Below, piece after piece: positions 21,580-29,500 of a stretch of 64,000 nt of DNA. The stretch comes from Cafeteria roenbergensis (Eukaryota > Sar > Bigyra > Bicosoecida > Cafeteriaceae), in NCBI GenBank assembly GCA_008330645.1, contig VLTN01000049.1:62001-126000 (forward strand), in the 5' to 3' direction. How positions within the stretch are numbered: the first letter of the stretch is position 1; each line of letters starts with the position of its first letter. The notes beneath the pieces are model-generated. The model did not search any database, was not told the origin of the DNA, and worked only from the letters and a program-made list of their open reading frames with translations. Made by a program: the position numbers and the translations under genes.

Positions 21580-23895
21580 ATGAGCGGGGACGAAGATGCC
21601 GCGCCCGGCCCGTCCGGCGCGCCCGTGCAGCCGTGGGAGGCGCTGCTTGCCGCAGTGCTGGCGCTGGACCCGGTCTCGCAGCGTTGCGCCGCCGCAAGGG
21701 TCCCAATCCCTCCCCAAGCCGCCGTCGCGGCCGTCAAGCGGTGCGAGCGAGTTTGGCAGTGCGGCATCGATGCGGTCGGTGACGACGCCTCGGAACCCAA
21801 CGCGTTCTCTTCGAAGACTGTGAAATGCAGCGCCGATGGCCAGGCTCCGAGCGCCCCAGGCCCCGCAGACGTGCTCGAGGCCGTCAGGCGAGGGCGTTGC
21901 AGCGGTGTTGGACTTGCTGGCGGAGGAGCAGGCCTTGAGCTCAGGCTGCTGGCTGGTGGCAAGGGCGAGAAGCGCAAGAAGAGCAAGCGCAAGGCTGCCA
22001 AGGCCGGCAACGACAGGCGCGGGCTCGAGGGGCTGCCGGCAGAACTGCAGTCGGCAATCACTGCGACTAGGGATGCGTCGCTGGCGGTTTGCGCGGGTCT
22101 GGCCGACCGACTCTGCGTGGTTGAGGGTGCGGACTCGGCGACGAGCATCGAAGACTTCGTGCGCCAGCTGGACGCCGTACGGCAGCCTGAGGACGCCCCC
22201 ACTCCGTCCCTTGCCCCAGACGGCCAAGCAGTGACCGCGGCCGACGTGGTTGCCGCGTTCATTGCGGGGCGGCCCATCCCGCGAATGACCGATGCAGCGG
22301 CCCTGGAGCTTCTGCCGCACGGCTCGCTGGAGTGGCCGCTGCCGTTCTCCGCCGCGCACGCAGCCGACACGTCGTGCCTGAGTCTGTTCGAGCGCCTGCG
22401 CCGGGCAGCGGGCAGCGGCCGCCACCCCGTTGTCCTGCTGTCGCCGGAGCCGTCGTCCGCGCTTCGCGCGTCTGCGGCGGTGCCGCTGCTGCCGGCGCTG
22501 CCTGGCGACAGGGCTGCAGCGGGCGGCGAGGGCGCGAGCGTCACCGCTGCTGCTGCGAGCGCAGCCACGCCCGCCGCTGCCCCCCTGCCTCAACACTGCG
22601 ACGGCGAGTCGGCCGCCGACTCCGCCAGCCTTCCGTCCGTGTCCCTCGCAGGCACGGTGGGCCGCGCTTGGGCCGTCGTCGAGTTCCGGTCGGCCGCCCT
22701 TGCCAAGCTCGCCAGCGACCGCCTCACGGCGGGAGGCTGGCGAGGCGGAATGCGCGTGACCGTGGCGAGCCACCGCACAGCGAGAGCGCGGCTCGAAACC
22801 GCCACGCTAGCAGAGCTCGTGGGGCGCGGCTGGGCGCGCCTGGACGACGGGACGACCGACGCTCCCGCAGCCGCCGGCGCAGCGGACGACTCCGCCTCGG
22901 GCGCTGCGGCCGCCGCTGCTGAGGATGCTGCCGCCAGGCCGGGCGCGGGGTCGGCGTCGGCCGGCGTGCCCCCGCCTGTGACCCTGCGCGTGCGGGGGGG
23001 TGGGCTTCCGCGCGGCCCGGGGTCGCTCGCCACGGGCCCGGTTGCTGCAGGCGCGGCTGCTTCTGCCGCTGCCGCGGCGGGCGCCGAAGGCGGCGCCCAA
23101 ACTGGGGCCGGGCAGGCTGCACCAGCAGCCGGCGCAGGCGAATCCGGCTCCGGGCCGCGCCAGCACGAAGAGCTGCCGGCAGAGCTTCGCGGCAAGCGCG
23201 TGTCTGGCGTCGTCCGTCGAGTGGTGGGAGGCACCATCGGGTACGTGGCCCTGGTGCTGGAGGGGCGGGGCAGCGCCTCGGGCTCCCCCCCTGCTAGCGT
23301 CGGAGGCTCTGGCGTGGACGCGGCAGCCGGCGGAGCACCAGCGGCTGTGCCACCGCCTGCGCTGCCCGCCCCCAAGAAGGGAGTCACGCCCGCTCCGGCT
23401 GCAGCCCCTGCTGCTGCTGCCACTATCGGGGGCGAGGGTGGCGCTGTGCCCGACGCGACGAGTGGCGAGGCCCCGAGCGAGCGCGAGGCCGCGAGCGAGG
23501 GCAATGGCAAGCCCCAGGGCAAGCAGGGGGGGCGCACGGTGGTGGTCCGCTTCGCGATGCGCGAGGTGGAGGCCGAGGTTCGGGGAACCAAGGCTCCCGC
23601 GGTGGCGGCGGCGGTGCGACAGCGCATGCAGGCGGGCGACCTGGCCGAGTTTGAGGTGGCCGGGGGCGGGCTGCAGGGCCCTTGGAGGGCAGTCAAGGTG
23701 CGGCTGCCGGTGCTTGAGGCGGCAGCGATCGAGGAGGCGCTGCAAGCTGCAGCGGCGTCAGCGCTGGGCAAGCAGACGGACGCCAGCGCAGGCCTGACGC
23801 AGCCCTCGGCGGTGCGCACCGCGCGCGGGCCGGACGGCGGGCCGGGCTTTGAGTTCCCGAGGTCCGCCCCGACGCCCCTGGCGCCCGACGCGTAA
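21580..23895 (+). CDS. Putative RNA-binding protein (LARP6-like RRM segment, cold-shock-like C-terminus)
   Basis: The ATG at 21580 is the first in frame and gives 771 residues. A basic stretch (GEKRKKSKRKAAK, about residues 131-143) resembles a nuclear signal. Residues about 362-398 read AWAVVEFRSAALAKLASDRLT followed by GGWRGGMRVTV. That is the RNP1 strand and closing strand of an RRM, with the WR-x-G-x-RV ending typical of LARP6-type RRMs. The C-terminal half carries two pieces resembling a split cold-shock fold. GKRVSGVVRRVVGGTIGYVAL is near 543. VVVRFAMREVEAEVR, then QAGDLAEFEVAGG, lie near 655-695. They are separated by a low-complexity insert. I could not find a convincing La motif, so the LARP6 link is tentative. 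An RNA- or nucleic-acid-binding role is inference. Short introns may exist that I did not detect. Confidence 0.5.
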   Translation: MSGDEDAAPGPSGAPVQPWEALLAAVLALDPVSQRCAAARVPIPPQAAVAAVKRCERVWQCGIDAVGDDASEPNAFSSKTVKCSADGQAPSAPGPADVLEAVRRGRCSGVGLAGGGAGLELRLLAGGKGEKRKKSKRKAAKAGNDRRGLEGLPAELQSAITATRDASLAVCAGLADRLCVVEGADSATSIEDFVRQLDAVRQPEDAPTPSLAPDGQAVTAADVVAAFIAGRPIPRMTDAAALELLPHGSLEWPLPFSAAHAADTSCLSLFERLRRAAGSGRHPVVLLSPEPSSALRASAAVPLLPALPGDRAAAGGEGASVTAAAASAATPAAAPLPQHCDGESAADSASLPSVSLAGTVGRAWAVVEFRSAALAKLASDRLTAGGWRGGMRVTVASHRTARARLETATLAELVGRGWARLDDGTTDAPAAAGAADDSASGAAAAAAEDAAARPGAGSASAGVPPPVTLRVRGGGLPRGPGSLATGPVAAGAAASAAAAAGAEGGAQTGAGQAAPAAGAGESGSGPRQHEELPAELRGKRVSGVVRRVVGGTIGYVALVLEGRGSASGSPPASVGGSGVDAAAGGAPAAVPPPALPAPKKGVTPAPAAAPAAAATIGGEGGAVPDATSGEAPSEREAASEGNGKPQGKQGGRTVVVRFAMREVEAEVRGTKAPAVAAAVRQRMQAGDLAEFEVAGGGLQGPWRAVKVRLPVLEAAAIEEALQAAAASALGKQTDASAGLTQPSAVRTARGPDGGPGFEFPRSAPTPLAPDA

Positions 23896-24184
23896 GAGCG
23901 AGCGCGCATGCAGCGCGCCGGCGGCCGGGGGCGAGTCTGCACTGAGCACGGCGCGTGTGAGGCGTGGCGCGGCTTGCCAAGGGAAGGCAGGAAGGAAGGA
24001 AGGCAAGTGCCCGTTGCGAGATCAGGCTGGCTGGGGCGCACACGCCACGCGCTCGCGAGGCTCCAGAACACAGGGCGCCGGTTGCCGGCATATGCCTTGC
24101 AAACGAGGGCGAGGCGGGCCCCGCTCACGCGCAGCGCAAGCGCGCCGAAGAGGCGCCCGCGCCGCTGCGGCCGGCGCTGCAGGC

Positions 24185-26188
24185 TCACTGGTCGTAGCAG
24201 CTGCCCGGGCCGCTCGGCGCTGAGCGAGCGAGCAAGTTGTCAAGTGGCGCGGCCCCGAAGCCCCACCGGTTCATGGCGCACCGGAACCAGCTGAGGCGCG
24301 AACGCACGCCTGCGAGGCCGGCGGCAGTCTGAGGCACCGCGTCGTACGACCAGAGTCGCTCGGCGATGGCAGCAGCGCGAGGCCAGACAGTCGCCATCCA
24401 GTCCGAGTTGTCCACGGTCTCGCCCCACATGCAGCCCTCCCCGCCGACGACCAGCGCCTGCTGCGCCGGGTTGGTGATCCCCGCGAGCGGGTCCTGCGCG
24501 TACATGGACTCCCAGGACACGTCGAGGTGGTCCAGGTACCAGCGCCCGTCCACCGCCCACACCACGCTGTAGCCGTGGCTGGTCGCGTTGGGCGGCGCCT
24601 CGGTGGTCAGCCACGCCTCGATCACCGTGTCCTTGGGGAGCGCTGTGCCGAAGTGCTGCCACACCTCCTCCCACACCACCGCGCGGCGGCCCACTGCCGA
24701 GGCGAGGTCGTGCGCGCGCTTGACAAAGTACTCGTACCCGCCGTCCGCCGTCAGGTTCTTGCTCCGGAGCCAGGCCATGATAGTCGCGTTCTGCTCCCAG
24801 CACGTGGTCGACACCTCGTCCCCGCCAAGGTGCAGGTACTCGTCCGTGAAGATGGGGGCGGAGCCCGCGGCGCGGCCCTGCCCTGCGAACTCTTCGAAAA
24901 TGCCGCTGATCAGGTCGAACGTCGCGTTGGTGTCAGGGCGCAGGGGCATAGGGCAGGACGGGCTGGGGCACACCTCGGGGTAGCCCACGCACCACGAGGC
25001 CTCGTGGCCTGGGGTGTCAACCTCCGGGACCACGCGGACTCCGCGCTGGCGGGCGTACTCGACGACGGCGCGGATGTCCTCGTGAGTGTACCGCTCGCGC
25101 TTGGACCAGGCCCCGTTCCAGAGCTTGGGGTGCGTGGTGCTCTCGAGCGGCACGGCCTGCTCGTCCGTGATGTGCCAGTGGACGGTGTTGAGCTTCGCCA
25201 GCGTCATCGAGTCAATGTACCGCTTCATCGCGCCCACCGGCTCGAAGTGCCGGCTCGAGTCGATGAGGAGGCCGCGCCAGCTGAACTTGGGGGCGTCGAT
25301 GATGGTCCACGGGGCCTCCTGGATCACGTGGCTGTGGGAATCGTAGTCGAACCGCACCAGCTGCGCCAGGGTCGTGAGCCCGTTGTAGGCGCCGAAGAGG
25401 GTCGCTGCAGTGAGCGTGGCGGCGGAGCCGTCGGCGGGGATGTCGAGCTCGTAGCTCTCGTCCACGCCGAGCGCGAGCGGCGCGCTGACGTTCGCAACGG
25501 ACACCTTGAGCTCAACGAGCGCGCCTGCCCCAGGGGCCGCGCGAGCTGGGTCGAGGAACATGAGCGCAGCGGCGCGGGAGAAGGCCGCTTCCAGGTCGGC
25601 GGGGGGCGAGCCTGCGGGCTCGACCACGGTGAACTGGAACTTGGCGGCGTTCACGGCCAGGGAGGAGGTGCCGCGGGTGAACTTGGTTGGCAAAGGGACC
25701 AGGCTGGGGGGCGCCGCCGGCTGCGGCGCGCTCTGGCGGACGTACAGGTCCGTGCCGGAAACAGACACGCACGCCTCCGTGCAGCAGTTCTTGAGGTACC
25801 CGTCGGAGTTGAAGCCGCAGCAAGTGGGCTCTTGCAGGCACGCGGCCTCAAGGTCGGCCGTGGTCCCGGGCACGTGCTTGATGTCATGGAACGGCGCTGC
25901 ACGGCAGCCGGAGCCAAACACGAGCGGGCCAGAGACGTGAGCGCGCGTCACGAGGAGACGGCGGCGAGCGGCAGGCAGGCATGCTCATCGGCTGGTCGGC
26001 TTTGATACCCCCAGCGGCTGGCCCCGCCAGGGCGCGCCCGGACGCGCGCGCGCAGCCTGCGAGACAAGTCGCGGGAGCTCACCGTCGAGCTTCTGTAGCT
26101 GCCACCAGTACGTGTCCTGGAGCTTCGCGGCCGCCGGCGCCGCAGCGGCCACCAGGCACGCCGCAGTCCCGACAATCCACGGGCGCAT
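24185..26188 (-). CDS. Secreted beta-N-acetylhexosaminidase (GH20)
   Basis: The enzyme removes terminal N-acetylglucosamine/galactosamine from glycans and chitin fragments, in lysosomes, food vacuoles or outside the cell. Two exons (26188-26083, 25896-24185) flank a 186-bp intron starting GTGAGC, and the spliced length is 605 residues. A signal peptide (about residues 1-21, ending APAAA) is followed by a Cys-rich PAN/apple-like segment around CCGFNSDGYLKNCC. Next come the GH20 N-terminal domain and a TIM barrel. The catalytic pair lies in HLGGDEVSTTCW (about residue 391 on). Other GH20 landmarks are FSWRGLLIDSSRHF, LAKLNTVHWHITD, PEVDTPGHEASW and GGEGCMWGETVD. Length and motifs match eukaryotic lysosomal-type enzymes. 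The gene is convergent with the upstream RNA-binding gene and divergent from the LRR gene. Only the exact acceptor is in slight doubt. Confidence 0.93.
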
Positions 26189-26529
26189 GGGCGTCGTAGG
26201 TGCGAAGGGGAGTGGCCTTTTGGCCTCAGCGGTTGAACCTGGGATTGGGGTTGTTCTCGCCAAGGCTCTGCCACATCGCGTCGAACCTGCGATTCAGGCA
26301 GGTATTCGCTGCGCCAACACAAGACTCGCCGTTGAGTTCGCGAGGCAACAGAGCCCGCTGCTCGCCACAACTCTGCGACCGGCAGCCCCGCGCCTGGTCC
26401 TGCGGAACGCCCAACCCTACTGGGGACGCGGGCCGCCTGCAGCAGCCTGTCCTCCCCGCCGAGGCAGCTTGGCCAGCCCGCGGGTGGCCAGCACTGGAGT
26501 CAGAGCACGTGGCGTGGTCACTGGCCGGC
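26189..26529. promoter_or_regulatory. Divergent spacer, hexosaminidase / LRR gene
   Basis: The 341 bases between two outward-facing ATGs must carry both promoters. The plus-strand frame of the LRR protein stays open back to 26200 but without an upstream ATG in frame, so the ATG at 26530 was chosen. No specific element is recognisable. Confidence 0.4.
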
Positions 26530-29500
26530 ATGGCGCACGGCGCAGGGAGCGTCCCCAGGCTGAATATGGCTCCCATCGAGGACGCCAAGGCCAAGCATCA
26601 CGCGTGGGAGGCGCAGATGGCAAGCGAGCAGCGGCCCTTGGTCCCTGGAGCGGCGCCGCCGCCGGGGTTGCCTCCCTCTGCGGCCGTTCCGCTTCCGGCC
26701 CTCCCTCCAGCGCAACTGCGGACGACATCGGTTCCGGCCGCCTCGACCATGGCCAAGGAGCGTCGCAAAAAGGCCAGGGCTCGCGCAAGAGCGCTGCAGC
26801 TGTCCCGCCGCGTTGAGGACCGGCACTTGCTGTTGAACGTCAAGGCCATCCCGCCGAGCCTCCTGGACCGCCCGGCCGTGGCGCTGGCCGAGTCCCTCTC
26901 CAGCCGGTCGGGCCCCCCTTCTCCCGCGTCGGGCGGGGCCCCTGATGCGGGCGCCCCGGCCTCGCCCCCTGCTGCAGCAGCGCCCTCCCCGCCCGCTGCA
27001 GCCATGGGGAGGCTGCCGCCAGCCGTCCTCGACCGCATCGGGGTGTCGCCGGCGACATCTCGAGCCGTGGCTGCGGCAGACGACGCAGCCCTGTCGCTTG
27101 TCCAGCAGGCGCGGCGCAGGCGCGGCGGCGGAAGCACCCTTGCGGCCTTGTCCGGACAGTTTTCCGGCGGCGCCGACTCGGCGCAGGCGCTATTCAGCCC
27201 CCTGGCGGGCGGCACCACCCGGCCCGCCACGCAGGCCGGCCAGATCGCAGCCCTCGCGGACGCCAAACGGGCCGGGGTCCTCTCCGCCGCCGACCTGAGG
27301 GACGCGCTGCTGCGGGTGGACCCGCCGCTGCCGCTCCCCCACGTGCCTTCCTTCGCGCCTGACTCCCCGCGGTACGCTGTGTACCCGGACCTCCCCTCCA
27401 CGCTGAACCCGCCGCTGGGCGCGCGCCCCGTGGACCTTCTGTCGGACGACGCCTGGGAGGCGATGTGGGCTGCGGCCCGAGACGCCGGCGTGCTGGACGC
27501 GAGGAGGCCGCTCACGGCCATGCTAGCGGAGCTGCCGGAGGGCACACTCCGCGCGGCCTCCCACGCGGCGGACCCCGGCGAGTCCAAGGCTGCAGCGGCC
27601 AGAGACAAGGCGTCCGGCGCCGCGGCGCTGTACGCCGACCCCGGGGACGACGTGCTCGCCGCCGCAGTGTCGCTGCTGGCCGCCGGCGCCGCAAAGCGAG
27701 ACCTGCGGTCGGACCCGGGGAGGCGCGTGGGCGTCCCGGGGCCGGACGGCGAGGATGCCGCTGCGGCGCGTGCCATGGCCAAGGCCGCACTGCCGCCGCC
27801 GCGGCAGCTCCGGCGCCGCCTTGCGAAGCGGCGGGCGCGGCTCGCGGCGGAGCAGGCGGCTCTGCCGAGGGGCGTTCTGCACCCAGAGTTCGCGAGGCGG
27901 ATGTGGCTGGAAGGCCGACACACGCGGACGATCAGGCTGGTGGGCGGGGCGCCGCTCGCCGGCCTCCCCGAGGCCACGTTCGGCCCGAGACTGGCGTCGC
28001 TGCAGTCGATCTGGATCACGCGCTGCGGGCTGCGGACGCTTCCGGAGTCGCTATGCAGCCTCCCCAGCCTGACGGAGCTGTCGGTGCAGCAGAACAGCTT
28101 GAGGCGCCTGCCCGCCAACATCGGGCAGCTGACGTCCCTCACCGCGCTCGACGCCAGCGGGAACCACGTTCGGGTGCTGCCGCCCTCCATCGTGCGGTGC
28201 GCGCGGCTGCACCGGCTGGTGCTCGCCGGCAACCGCCTGTCCGGCTCGTCCAAGTCGTTTCCGCCCGAGTTTCCGTCGCTGGGGCGGCTGGAGCACCTGG
28301 ACATTTCCAGGAACGTTCTCCGGAGCATCCCGCGCGCGGTGGCGCTGCTGCCCCGCCTGACCCGCTTGAACGCGTCCCACAACCTCATAGGGGCGGCCGG
28401 GCCGTCGTCGCTGCCGCCCGAGCTGTGGCGGTGCGAGCGCCTCGTGGAACTGCACCTCAGCTCCAACCGCCTCGCGCGGCTGCCCGACGACATCGGCCGT
28501 CTCCCCCGTCTCCGCAGCCTGTGGCTGTCGCACAACACCCGCCTGGCGCGCCTCCCCACGGGCATGGTCCCGCTGCGGGGGCAGCTGGTGGAGCTGCGGC
28601 TGACGGGGTGCCGGATGCGGCAGCCGCCCCCGGAAGTGTGCCTGCAAGGCGCCGACGCGTGCCTCGCGTGGATCAAGCGGAACCTTGACGACGGCGTGGA
28701 TCGCCGCAAGCGCCGCATCGTCACGGACGTGCAGGCTCTGCTGGCGGAGGCAGCGGCGGACGAGGTGGTCCCCCCGTGCCTGCTAGCCACGCGCGTGCCT
28801 GTGTCGTGCAAGCCAACGGGACGGCACGCGCTGTCCTCCCAGCGGGGCGCGGACGACAGCTCGTCGGAGGAGGAAGACGGCCTCGACGGCGCGGGCGGGC
28901 AGCCCAGCAGCGGCAGCGGCGGCGGCGGCGGCAAGGCTGCCCGCGCTGGTGCTGGAGGCCGCGCGGGTGGCGAGGCCAGCGGTGTCGGCCAGCGCGCGGC
29001 GCGCAAGGGCGGGGAGGAGCGTGACTCCAGCCGGTCCGAGGACGAGGCCGAGGAGGACGACGGCGGGGAGGACCCCGCTGCGGACGCGGCCGCCGTGGAG
29101 GCGCAAGCCGGCGCGGCGGCCGCCGAGGCTGCGGCGCAGGTCGGGCAGCACCTGCGCAAGTCACGGGGCCACAAGCTGGTCGAGTGCGTGTTGCCGCACT
29201 TCGCGCTGCGGCCCGGGGTGCTCTTCGACGTGGTGGTGCCGGCGGTGAACGCGTTCAGGGTGCGGAGGTGGGAGCGGGCGACGGGGCGCCGCTGGGACAG
29301 GCGGCGGGTCGGCAGGGTGTCGCTCGCCTCCGAGGCTGCGAGCGTTGGCCTGGCGGGTGACAGTGACGGCTTGAGCGACGGCGGAATGGCCGACTCCGAC
29401 GACGAGGGCGGTGCCCTGTTCGACGGCTCTGCCAGTAGGAGCCAGGACGAGGACGAGGGCGAGGACGAGGCCGGTTCCGTGGGGAGCGGCAGCTCTGCCG

